Shown piece after piece: positions 54,695 through 64,000 of a stretch of 64,000 bases of DNA. The translations under genes were made by a program, and so were the position numbers. How positions within the stretch are numbered: the stretch's first letter is position 1; each line of letters begins with the position of its first letter. The stretch lies in contig NC_135176.1 in NCBI RefSeq assembly GCF_041146795.1, forward strand, positions 11,965,286 through 12,029,285, written 5' to 3'. Under the pieces are notes generated by a model. The model ran no database searches. It worked only from the letters and a program-made list of their open reading frames with translations, and was not told the origin of the DNA. Source of the stretch: Maylandia zebra (lineage: Eukaryota; Chordata; Actinopteri; Cichliformes; Cichlidae).

Positions 54695-56014
54695 CTAAAT
54701 CGGAGAAACAAATTATTCCAATCGATTAGAAGCAACTGAATCAACCAACTCCTTTCCTGTTAAAACAGAGACAGATGTATGCGTACATCTGACACCTGAG
54801 CCAAAATATAAAGCATAATCGTAATCTGAGCTGACCCACGCTTCTTCACACACAGCAGAGCCTTTAAGATCATGTTGAGCGACTGATAAATCTCAACACT
54901 GTATTGTTCGAAGGATAACAGGGAAAATCTGCAAGGAGACATGCATACTCAACAATAAAATGGGAATTAAATGATGTGTTGTGAAAAATATATTGTATCA
55001 TTCCATGTATCTCACAAAAATATCCCAACATTTTGGGAATGTTTGCAATTCTCGGTCTTATTACAGTGACATTAAGATTTTTTTCAGCATCACAGCCAGA
55101 ATCAGAATTTTTATTGTCATTAAACAAAAAATAAAAAAGGTACGCAGTCCCATTCAGTAGAAAGTGAGCAATATATCTAATTAAATAGTTTTCATATGTA
55201 CAAAGACTAATAACACAATTTCGAATAAATAAAACAATATAAATATATTAGTGTGTATAAAAACATGTGTGCTTGTAGCATTATTGATTGCACAGGGTTG
55301 ATATTTTTACAGGTTAGTGAAACAAGGCATACCCTCCTTAAGAACCTAATTTTAAAAGCATAAAATATTATTCACAACATATGCATTTCTTATCTTCAAA
55401 TAGATATCTTCAATAACCATTTCTCTCTCTTGTTTTTTCTGCTCCTCTCGCACAGCCTGTTATTACACAAGTAAGCCGCAAGGGGCGGCAGCGGACATAG
55501 TTCATTTTAAAAGGTGTCAACATTGTTACAGTAAAAGTTCTGATTGATGGCTTCAGTCAAACAGCATGGGACTTGAGGGATTTGACGATGATCTTAAGCC
55601 ACTGTTTAATAAAGTACGTCATTAACTGCGTCTCTTTTGTGGCGTTAAAACGCTGAAAGATTTCGCGCTCGACTTCACTTTCTCCGGTACTGCTAATAAG
55701 ATATGTGCAACATTTTATCACATCGCATGGGGAAAAAAGATTTAGTTCGAGTGAAACAACGTTAAATTTAAGCACGGTTTCGTTGGAAGAGATAATTGCA
55801 TTGTTCTAAACTACGGTGCAACATTTCCTCCGACTTCTCCGTCAGCTAGCGAGAGTTACATCTTTGGTCAACTGACCAGCGCTAGCTAGGGTTATCTAGC
55901 ACGGACACTATGGTTAGTTAACACAAGTATTATTTTAGTGGATTCACAGAGCGCTAACTCTGTACATCAACCACACAGCGTTATTAGATGTGCAATCAAA
56001 CAAATGAACGTTAC
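54695..56014 (-). other. ccdc61 intron 1
   Basis: Runs from a probable acceptor (CGATTTAG, just upstream of the start codon) to a probable donor at 56013-56014 (GCAGAG|GTAACG). It contains an antisense LINE end (about 55088-55300). A plus-strand exon-like start at 55566-55613 is discussed under findings. Nothing else recognised. Confidence 0.45.
55088..55300 (-). mobile_element. 3' end of an L2-type LINE (antisense)
   Basis: Read on the minus strand, AATGACAATAAAAATTCTG is the characteristic tail of fish L2-group LINEs. The adjoining GTGTATAAAAACATGTGTGC-like stretch fits their 3' UTR. No coding part remains. Confidence 0.5.
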
Positions 56015-56290
56015 CTCTGCGTGCAGTGATGCTCTTTAGGGTGGTAAGCTGTCAAAACATTGCTACCTTTAGTAAAAACATGGTGGTGACCTATCTAATT
56101 GAAGTGACTATAACTGCTAGTCGACTAAATGACCGTCACCCCAAGCCCCAAACTGTTCATAAGCCGCAGGGCACCGTGGAGACCGGAGCGGTTCAACAAC
56201 CGGGAACCGTTAAATTCTTCTTCTTTATCTCTCTCTGCCTCTGCCGCTGCCGCCTCTTCCTCTGTCTCGATTAGATGAAGGCTCGATGCC
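56015..56290 (-). promoter_or_regulatory. Probable ccdc61 first exon and promoter region
   Basis: A minus-strand donor at 56013-56014 closes a presumed 5' UTR exon. Upstream lies a more GC-rich patch (56140-56330) containing CGCAGGGCACCG and GGAGCGG. No TATA box. Assignment by position only. Confidence 0.4.
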
Positions 56291-56526
56291 TCGCAGGCGT
56301 GTGGGCGCCCTCCACAGGTACCGATTAGACATTGCTCTTACAACCACACGAAATGGAATACGGTGAATGTTCACGGTGCACGAAAATGTCAGATAGGCTA
56401 ATCAAGTAACGATGCAGCAGTGTAACGGCGACAATGTAACAGTAATAATAACGAGTAATGATAATATTAGCTTTATTAAAATTTGCTAAAAGCATCCAAT
56501 ACAATATAAAGTAATGTGAAAAAATA

Positions 56527-56770
56527 TGAGCCCTCATTTCTTCATATTTTGCTGGAAAATGGGAAATAGGTGCAACAAGATTCCCACAATGTTTCAGTAA
56601 TTCTGAGGTTTGGTCTCTGGGGAGGCCAATCCATGACTGATACTGCATTGCGTGTTGTGTGCATTGTGTGTTTTTCTATCCAGGTATGCTTTTGCTGGAT
56701 TGTTAGCATGTTTGGGATCATTGTCATGCTGAAAAAACAAGCAAAAAACTGTTTCTTGTCTACATTATGA
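56527..56770 (-). mobile_element. Tc1-like transposase fragment
   Basis: On the minus strand MTMIPNMLTIQQKHTWIEKH and SVMDWPPQRPNL correspond to the DD34E catalytic part of a Tc1 transposase. The flank GAGCCCTCATTTCTTCATA matches the end of the Tc1 copy in atrx intron 9, so both may be one family. Only about 240 bp remain, followed by AT-rich sequence. Confidence 0.7.
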
Positions 56771-58009
56771 TAATATAATTCTATAATATATTGTATTAGA
56801 ATGATGTAGTATTATTATTAGTATAATAGTAAAATCACTTATTAGTAGAATAAAATTAATGTTTTACTGAAAAGTTTTAGTTCTTGTGTGACATGTTTCT
56901 CTTATCTAGATAAGTAATTCCAAACAGTGCTGCTAGACTATATTTATATTGTGCAATGATCAGACAGTACCAAGGATCTCCTCGTGTTTCTGAAGCTGCT
57001 ACCAGTTTTTTTTTTTTAAATTAATACATCATTTTGTCACCTCAGTGTTTCAAGAAAGGAAAACAACCGTGTTGACATTGTCTCAAGTGTGTGTTTACTT
57101 TCCACTGGTTGGTTAAGTGGTTAATATTAGTTGTCAGAAACAAGTGCCTCCCCCTAAACGTTTGGACAACCTGACCTCTGCTTGCCTTCACTCAATCTGG
57201 GTGAGGAACTGTTACCATGGAGACAGTGTTCACCCATAAGTTGAGTGATTGAGTCTGAAGTGTGAGGTGCCCGCTGTCTGTCTGAAAGGACATAAAACAC
57301 ACACACTGGGATCAGCGCAGTGTGGCGTGGATTGTATGCGTACTAAAGGATGGCTGAAGATGTTTAGTCCTTCCAAGAAGAACTAAACTCAGAGAACTTT
57401 TGGGAACTTGTTATGACTTAGATGAAACATCAGCAAGTGGTCAGGCAGAATGAGTTTACATGAATGGAAATTTAAAGTAGTATAAACACTATGCTACACT
57501 AAATAAGTCACTACTGTTTGCTGCACATACCATATTTTGTTAATAGTTTGATGATGGCCTCAGCTTCATAATGGCATGCAGTGTAAATCCAGCATTACAC
57601 ATTATCCCCACCTGCACTGCAGAGCCAAACACAAATGCAGTTTTCTCCAGCCTCAGCCAGAGATGTCTGACATTTCTGTCTTGAGCTGACCTGCTCACTA
57701 TTTCAGGAAAGACATGCCTCTACCAATTACAAGCTAAAAATATGGACATCCCCTCTGGGTTGATCAGTTTAAAAGTGACATTGTATCACTAAAATGGTAC
57801 AAAGTATATGAAAAGTGGATATATTCTTTCTGCTTTGATATTGTCATTATTAATAGTTGATAATGAGCATTTACAAAGATTCAGAAACATCAGTTGTAAC
57901 ATTATAATAGCCACTAATATAATGTTTTATACATCAGTTATTAACTGTTTGTTAAATTTTCAAAATATTTATCCCATTAATTTAATTTAATTGTTTATTT
58001 GGTAATGAT
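56771..58009. other. Intergenic, no feature seen
   Basis: Between ccdc61 and kcnk12-like. AT-rich single-copy-looking sequence; no repeat, ORF family or RNA gene recognised. Confidence 0.5.
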
Positions 58010-58130
58010 GGTGTGACAGATTGGTGACCTGTCCAGAGTGTATCCTGCCTCTCGTACAGTGACAGCTGGGTTAGGTTTCAGCACCCATGTGACCTTGAAC
58101 TGGAGAAGCAGAAGCAAATAGATGGATGGT
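58010..58130 (-). repeat. Fish interspersed repeat (inverted CCATCCATT type)
   Basis: Reads TTGGTGACCTGTCCAGAGTG, TATCCTGCCTCTCGTAC, CAGCTGGGTTAGG, then GAGAAGCAGAAG and GATGGATGG: the reverse complement and extension of the repeat at 8521-8630. Confidence 0.65.
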
Positions 58131-58131
58131 A

Positions 58132-58187
58132 ATAATGGTTAATATGAAGCATTAATGGAATGAATAATGCTTCATATTAACCATTAT
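58132..58187. repeat. Perfect 23-bp inverted repeat with 10-nt loop
   Basis: Arms 58132-58154 (ATAATGGTTAATATGAAGCA...) and 58165-58187 are exactly complementary and flank ATGGAATGAA. It abuts the end of the repeat at 58010-58130. Transcribed from either strand it would form a long AT-rich hairpin. Confidence 0.9.
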
Positions 58188-58849
58188 AGCTTATCTCATA
58201 CTGATATCAGCAATTTAAGGTTTTGACAAATTCACACTAAGCCCTTAGTGACATTATGTGCGACTGTTTCATTAACTCCGGATAACAGATTAAGATTGAC
58301 AGTTATGGTCAGTACAGAGAAGGATGGCCCTTAAGATCCAGCAAGATAGCTTTAGCTGCATTTTTTGCACTTTTTTTTAAAAGTTCAATATTTTTATTGA
58401 CATTTATTTATTTTGATTGGCTACATGCTGGAAAATGTTCCCACTGTACTACTGACTTGGTTGTGTGTAAACCTGTAAAGTAAATCTGGATGGTGTGCCA
58501 GTGCCAGCCAAACTTGCGCATTACATTACTGTAACATTAAATCCTGCTGGCAGTTGGACGTCTTTGATTCCTCTCCTAGACTCCTCCCCTGGCATCTTAG
58601 TCCCTCCCATTAGTGGTAAGAGTGGAGGAGGAGAGGTAGTGCCTTTACGTTTCAAGTGGGTGGGGGGTCAGCTTCACTCTGCTGAGGTAGCGACATGAAG
58701 AGAGAGGAGTCAACACAACAAGCAGTTAGAAAGATGAGACATCCTCAGTTTGATGTGTGTGTCACGATCGCGTCATGAATTTAACCAGCTGCATTTTCAG
58801 ATCTGATTTATGAGGTACAACAGTGTTAGACTTAAAAAAAAAAAAGAAT

Positions 58850-58945
58850 TATTATTATTATTAACCTTTATTTAACCAGGAAAAGTCCCATTGAGATTAA
58901 AAACCTCTTTTTCAAGGGAGTCCTGGCCAAGAGGCGACAACATGT
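58850..58945 (+). repeat. Fish interspersed repeat (AACCTTTATTTAACCAGG type)
   Basis: AACCTTTATTTAACCAGGAA, AGTCCCATTGAGATTAAAA, CTCTTTTTCAAGGGAGTCC and TGGCCAAGAGG match a repeat fragment widespread in teleosts, often seen as the end of a longer element. Not assigned to a class. Confidence 0.6.
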
Positions 58946-60023
58946 TAAAATTACAAAGTTACATACATATTATAAGTAACAGTTACATTAATTAGTCATA
59001 ATCACAACAAGAGTAAAACACACACAGACAGTGAAGGTCAGAATGTTTGATCACATAATAAATCATCTAAAATACCCGAATGAATGTGTGCATACAAAAG
59101 ACTAGCTGATTGAAGACCCCATCTGCCCTCCACAGTTTGTAAATTTCAGCTGTATACAGTGTTCCTTCTATATGTTTCAGGTAAAAATACTAATGCAAAA
59201 GATACATCTGTGCATCCTCAATGATAGCCTCTCTAGCAGGCCTGCTGTCCCGATGGACAGAGACCAGAGGAGGTTTATTATAGTTTAGGAATTGGAAATC
59301 TACTTCAACAAGGTTTACTGAAATACATTCATGGGCCCAAGGCAGGAGGAGAGAGGACAGAGACAAGAAAAGCCAAGAGAGAACACAGTCAACCTTACCC
59401 CAGCTGAAAATCACTGTGTTAGCAGGGTCACTGTTTCTGTAGATGATTATTTGTTGCATTGTTGTCAGCACTATGTTTCGTTTTTCACTTCTATCTTTTT
59501 AAAGCTAAGCAAGTAGTTAGTATTTTATGCACTTTTAAGTATTTCACATCAATAAAAAATGATCAAGTTTCCACAAATGTGATCTTTTACGTCTTGTTTG
59601 CTTGTGAAAGCTGATTGCCTTAAATCTTGCTTTTTATCGTTTGAAACACCAGCATCAAGAGAAATTGTTGGTTTGCTGCTTTGCTGCTTTGCTGCTTTTC
59701 TGCGTGACAAGGCAGATGGACTGTCTGTTTTCCACACCTGCCTGCTGCTGACATTCAGCCATTAGTCGGCAGGCGCGGGGAACCCCATGCCCTTACCTGC
59801 AGCACCAGACAAGATTAAAGGAACGAACAGACAGAGGAACCGATAGCCATGCTCAACAAATCCTCCCACACAGTCTGCAGCGATAACAAAAAAGCACTCT
59901 AAGTGGGTGTGGAAATGGCACCTGAGCACTGGCAACAAGAAAGCAGGGGAAACTAAAATTTGCCCACTTTGATTAATTCAGCAGAATTTGCAAGCTTCTA
60001 ATCCTGTTAATACAATGTTTTTT

Positions 60024-60103
60024 TTAACCTCTTAAGCCCCAACGCCCCCTGATGCAGGGGCAAAAGGCTGGAGATCAGTTAGGCTTGGGGCTTAAGAGGT
60101 TAA
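60024..60103. mobile_element. Tiny TTAA-flanked MITE or hairpin
   Basis: TTAA (60024-60027), then CCTCTTAAGCCCCAA, whose exact reverse complement TTGGGGCTTAAGAGG ends at 60099 before TTAA (60100-60103). The interior contains a further GC palindrome (GCCCCCTGATGCAGGGGC). It looks like a minimal piggyBac-group MITE; the whole unit folds on itself. Confidence 0.7.
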
Positions 60104-60362
60104 TGTTAGTTTTACTTTATCAGAAGAAATTCTTGTCCCATGCTTTGATGAAAGGAAATGACCACACGATCAGTTATTTGACGCAAACGTGAGGTTTTTT
60201 TTAAATGTTAAACTGGTGTTTGATGACAGAAAAGAAAAAAAAAGCACTTTTACAAATGAAGAGTTGACTGCACCAATCAGGGTGTGCTCGGAGGAGGAGG
60301 CGGTGAGAAGAGGGATGATGATGTGAGTGTTTGACAGATGAAACATCAGATAGTGTCTCTGT

Positions 60363-60412
60363 ACACACACACACACACACACACGCACACACACACACAC
60401 ACACGCACACGC

Positions 60413-60449
<37 letters not shown>
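60363..60449. repeat. (CA)n microsatellite upstream of the kcnk12-like gene
   Basis: About 87 bp of CA repeats with scattered CG units, 560 bp before the channel start codon. Long minus-strand frames of Cys/Val here come from the repeat and are not genes. Confidence 0.95.
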
Positions 60450-60451
<2 letters not shown>

Positions 60452-61012
60452 TACAAAATCAAGAGGCTTCCTTTGGCTGGTCATTGTTCAGAACATCCAT
60501 GGAATGAGCACACGCAGATCTGCAGCGCTTAAGTGAACGGTGCTGCCAGCGAGACCAGGTACTGTGGTTTTTATTTACTTTAAACATTCAGTATTTTATG
60601 TTATGTGGATTATAAGACATAAACTGCTACTTACAAGAAGTGTTTTCTGACAATTTGTCATGTTAAAGGAACCTATTAAACTTAAGATTTTGCAACTGCA
60701 TCTGACTAATCTGCATCTGCATTGTTATTTTTTTGCTCATTTTATTACAGATATTTCGTCTGATGTGAAATTTTTTCAACAAAACGATCAACCTGTCCTC
60801 AAAAACTTCTTCAGAAAGCTTGCCTGTGAGATGTTAGAGCAAAATGTATGCATGCGTGTTTAAACCAGAAGTTTCATTCTGCTAGTGCATGTATATTTGT
60901 GCCTGTTGATGCATGTAACACGCACGGTGAGTCTGTGACTTGGCAGCGCCGGCAGAGGCGGTGCATGTTGTATCAGTGGTGTCTCTGTGCCGCCGCTGCT
61001 GCTGCTGTGCTC
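60450..61012 (+). other. 5' region of the kcnk12-like gene
   Basis: Presumed 5' UTR and possibly an intron. The frame of the channel stays open upstream of the chosen ATG to about 60848, through an Arg-rich and poly-Ala (GCC/GCT repeat) stretch. Family members start close before the first membrane segment, so I take the ATG at 61013. Confidence 0.4.
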
Positions 61013-62467
61013 ATGGCTAAGAGGAGGGCTGCAGGTAGCTGCTGCTGCTGCCCCAGAGCGCCCATGAAAGAGGACAATGCTCGTTTTTGCCTGCTGGCCG
61101 GACTCATCCTGCTCTACTTATTGTGCGGAGCTGCCATCTTCTCAGCCTTGGAACACCCATTTGAGCTCCGCGCACGCCTCCTGTGGAAACAGCAGCTGGA
61201 CAACTTCACCAGGAGATACAGGGTCAACCTGGGCGCCCTGCACACTCTGCTGAGGCAGTATGAGGAGGCAAACGGAGCTGGCATCAGGGTGGACGCATTA
61301 AGGCCACGCTGGGACTTTTCTGGAGCTTTCTACTTTGTGGGCACAGTGGTCTCCACTATTGGTAAGTCTCCACTTAACTTTTTTTCCAGATTTTTCTTCA
61401 GTTTTGGAATGTTGCTCACGGCTGTGATCATTTATTTAACCTTGTATTTTGTGTTTTCTCTCTAAGGTTTTGGCATGACCACACCAGCAACCATAGCAGG
61501 AAAAATATTCCTAATCTTCTATGGTCTCATTGGCTGTGCTGCCACTATCCTCTTTTTTAACCTCTTCCTGGAGAGGATCATCACCATGTTAGCTTACATC
61601 ATGCGCTGGTGTCATGAGCGTCGGCTGAGGTGTGCTGGAGTTGGGGTGGTGTCGAGCAGGGAGGAGTCATCTGGTGAAGAGGACAGTCTGGAAGGATGGA
61701 AGCCATCCGTCTATTACGTGATGCTGATCTTAGGGATAGCATCTGTTGTGATTGCTTGCAGTGCCTCCACTCTGTACAGCTCCATGGAGAACTGGAGCTA
61801 CGTGGACTCTCTGTACTTTTGCTTCGTGGCCTTCAGCACCATTGGCTTCGGGGACCTGGTGAGCAGCCAGAGGCAGCAGTACGAATCTCAGGAGGCCTAC
61901 CGGTTTGGAAACTGCCTTTTCATCTTAATGGGGGTTTGTTGCATCTACTCACTTTTCAACGTCATTTCTATCGTCATCAAGCAGACTCTCAACTGGATCC
62001 TGGGAAAGCTGGTCTGCTCAGGGAAGCATCAGCTCTGTTCCTGCTCCACCCCTGGCTGCTGGTGGCTCTGCTGCCCCTGTCTCCACAACAAAAATCACAA
62101 ACAGAGGCGTCAACTGCGTCAACTGGCACACTTTAGGCCAAAACGCATCAAACGCAACGCCGTGCAGCCCATCTCATCCCACCACCGCTACACAGACGGC
62201 TCGGTTGAGACTGTGTGCGACAGCGAGACGGATGCGGGCGCGTTGGCTGAAGTACAAGTGGGGCGTCGTTTGTCAGGGGAGATGATCTCAGTGAATGAGT
62301 TCATGGTGTCCAACAAGGTGTCTCTGGCACTGCTGCAGAAACAGCTGAGTGAAACAGCTCACCAGGGCCCGCGGCAGAGCTACAGCCATCAGAATGGTTT
62401 CTCTGGTGGTGTGGGAGCACTGGGGATTATGAATAATCGCTTACAGGAAACCAGTGTGGATAGATAG
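61013..62467 (+). CDS. kcnk12: Two-pore domain potassium channel, THIK type (KCNK12-like)
   Basis: Plasma-membrane K2P channel of the THIK group, contributing background potassium conductance. Two coding exons, 61013-61361 and 61467-62467, total 1350 nt, 449 aa; the single intron splits the first glycine of the first selectivity filter, as in mammalian KCNK12. TM1 about 24-46; N-glycosylation site NFT at about 64 in the cap; filter 1 TIGFG at 115-119, then MTTPAT; filter 2 TIGFG at 241-245, then DLVSS; conserved GWKPSVYYVMLIL and GVCCIYSLFNVISI. The C terminus GRRLSGEMIS, NKVSLALLQKQLSE, QNGFSGGVGALGIMNNRL is closest to KCNK12 (THIK-2), as is the Cys run near the N terminus (SCCCCP); KCNK13 is the alternative. 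No gross defects. The Arg-rich ER-retention motif of mammalian THIK-2 is reduced to KRR. Confidence 0.9.
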
Positions 62468-63362
62468 CATCATAACAACACCTCAATTGTTCTTTGGGTT
62501 CTCTATATTTAAGCCTTACATTTCCTTAGGATTGTTTTTTTATTATGAGTAATTTGTTCTGTATTAAAAAATATCCAAGAATAGAATATTCTGAAAAGCA
62601 GACTGTAGACAGCAAATAATTGTTCATACGCTGTTTGGTGAGGTGAAAGAGGAAGTTAAAGGACAAATATGTGTTAAAGACTTCAGCATCATTTGAAGAG
62701 GGGTTTGATGTCCTGAAGTGACTGACTCACAGAAACGCAATCAGATGAGAGAAGCTTTGAAGGAGCACTTAAAGAGGACTGCTGATTTAAGGACACTGCA
62801 CATGTCCCCCTCCCTGAGCTCCTCAGAAGACAACGTTGTACATAAGGTGGTTAGTGAACGTAGAAACCAAAATATCTCCTCTTAGATAACTAGCTGCATA
62901 TATAAAACAGTTCAAATATGATTTGTATTTAAACAGAGCTTCTCAAACAAACTGCAGGAGCTCAGAAGCACCAAGAAAGACATTTTTCAATTGGACGTCA
63001 TTGAAATTCAGAGTAATCATGAAAGAGATCCAGGGTTTTCAATTGAGATCTAATGAAACATGACTCTTAGAGGACGTCCTTATGTCAACGAGGGCTTTGC
63101 AGATAGTCACAGGATCACGTCAGCAGAGCAGAGAGAAAGATTTAGGTAACTAGATGAAATCCTTTACTATGCAACAAAAGCCGTTTGTAATTCATTCATT
63201 TATAAGGAGGGTTTTTGTGAGTAGATGATGAGTGTGAGGTTAAAAACTTCCATAGAAATCATAATCACCCATTTTCGGCAGTCGCCGCTCATACTTTGTC
63301 TTCACTGTGTTCAAAATGAATTATTTAAGAAACGAGCACAGCAAGTCATCAGACAAATATTC
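62468..63362 (+). other. Downstream of the kcnk12-like gene
   Basis: Presumed 3' UTR. No AATAAA on the plus strand; an ATTAAA near 62563 is the nearest candidate. AT-rich, with no coding potential or repeat recognised. Confidence 0.4.
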
Positions 63363-64000
63363 TTTATTTAGATTTAAAACAATAGTGACACTTAATGTAA
63401 TTTCCTTAATGTAACACAGAAAATGACTCGCTGACGTAATGTTACAATGCAGTAAGCAGTAAAATAACTCATCCAGAAACTGACCCGCTCTGGTGCTGTT
63501 TGTTTTGTCAGCTGTAAAAAAGGGGAATAAGGCATCAGTTCATGGAGAAAATCCCATTTCATGTAAACTTTACCTTTGAATGTGTTTAGAAATAATATAT
63601 GTTTAGAAAGAATTGCAAATTGTGTAAATGCTGAACGCATTCATGTAAATTTAGACAGTAATCACAGCGGGATGCATTTTAGGGGGGAGACTTTTAGTTC
63701 CATTTGTAAGGTATTTCAAATTTGACATATTTTGTTCTTGTTTTTGAAAATGTAAAACACTTTGTCAAAAACGTTTTTAGATCCCGTGACATGAATTGTG
63801 AGTAGTCAGATATCTAATGAGTTTATTTGCCTTTCACTCACAGCAACGAGGGAAAAAGATTGTGCGCATCCCCACGAGCTGTCTCATGAACTACTAGCAT
63901 TTCCTGTCACAACAAATGGACACATGTTAGCTGCATGCTAGGTTTTATTTAATGGTGACAATGTTTCCTGAAGAGGAAAGGTAAACCTGTTCATTCTTTA
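63363..64000 (-). other. Possible 3' UTR end of a minus-strand gene beyond the window
   Basis: On the minus strand AATAAA (63363-63368) is followed by AGAATATTTGTCTGATGAC and a GT-rich CTTGCTGTGCTCG, a fair poly(A) site. An open frame at 63392-63640 has no recognisable family. The gene body would lie to the right of 64000. Confidence 0.25.

Noticed and set aside
60170-60484. Minus-strand Cys/Val-rich frames of about 80-104 codons
   Set aside because: Translation of the CA microsatellite.
61696-62136. 146-codon plus-strand frame within the kcnk12-like gene
   Set aside because: Frame-shifted shadow of the channel exon; the channel frame has clear family motifs.

Overview
This window is from a vertebrate nuclear genome, almost certainly a ray-finned (percomorph-type teleost) fish. 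The evidence is multi-exon genes with GT/AG introns, compact introns next to multi-kilobase ones, long CA/GT microsatellites, and typical fish repeats: an L2-type LINE with a TGATT tail, Tc1/mariner relics, hAT and TTAA-type MITEs, and a tRNA-derived SINE. Species cannot be fixed from the sequence. There is no operon, CRISPR array, phage or rRNA, and I saw no LTR retrovirus.

Layout, left to right. (1) 448-6898, minus: cnga2, the olfactory-type cyclic-nucleotide-gated channel subunit, 6 coding exons, 685 aa; a 5'-truncated L2 LINE and a MITE sit in its last intron. (2) 6899-12087: about 5 kb between genes, holding degenerate repeats, one unassigned exon-like open frame and the plastin 3' UTR. 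(3) 12088-19567, minus: a T-plastin type gene (pls3), 15 coding exons, 622 aa; its probable first non-coding exon and promoter lie near 26.0 kb, across a ~6 kb repeat-poor 5' intron. (4) 28364-49138, plus: atrx, 35 coding exons, 1901 aa, with ADD domain, HP1- and DAXX-binding motifs and SNF2 ATPase; its introns carry Tc1/mariner relics and a hAT element with a TTAA-type MITE inside it. (5) 51542-54684, minus: ccdc61 (VFL3 homologue), 12 coding exons, 506 aa, tail-to-tail with atrx. (6) 61013-62467, plus: a two-pore potassium channel of the THIK group (kcnk12-like), 2 coding exons, 449 aa.

The exon models were built by hand from splice signals and remembered family sequences. All five give a coding length divisible by three with every junction in phase, which is strong internal support. 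The genes do not form one pathway: membrane excitability (cnga2, kcnk12-like), actin bundling (pls3), chromatin remodelling (atrx) and centriole/basal body organisation (ccdc61) simply lie together. cnga2, pls3 and atrx are all on the human X, so their adjacency may be old linkage; ccdc61 and kcnk12 are on human 19q and 2p.

No clearly new biological system is present. The most useful points are possible truncated ATRX isoforms from intron 10, a GC-AG intron splitting the ATRX ADD domain, two unusual splice donors in ccdc61 (one inside a GT microsatellite, one weak site beside a stronger site that breaks the frame), a BED-finger hAT remnant inside atrx, and an unassigned exon-like frame upstream of cnga2.
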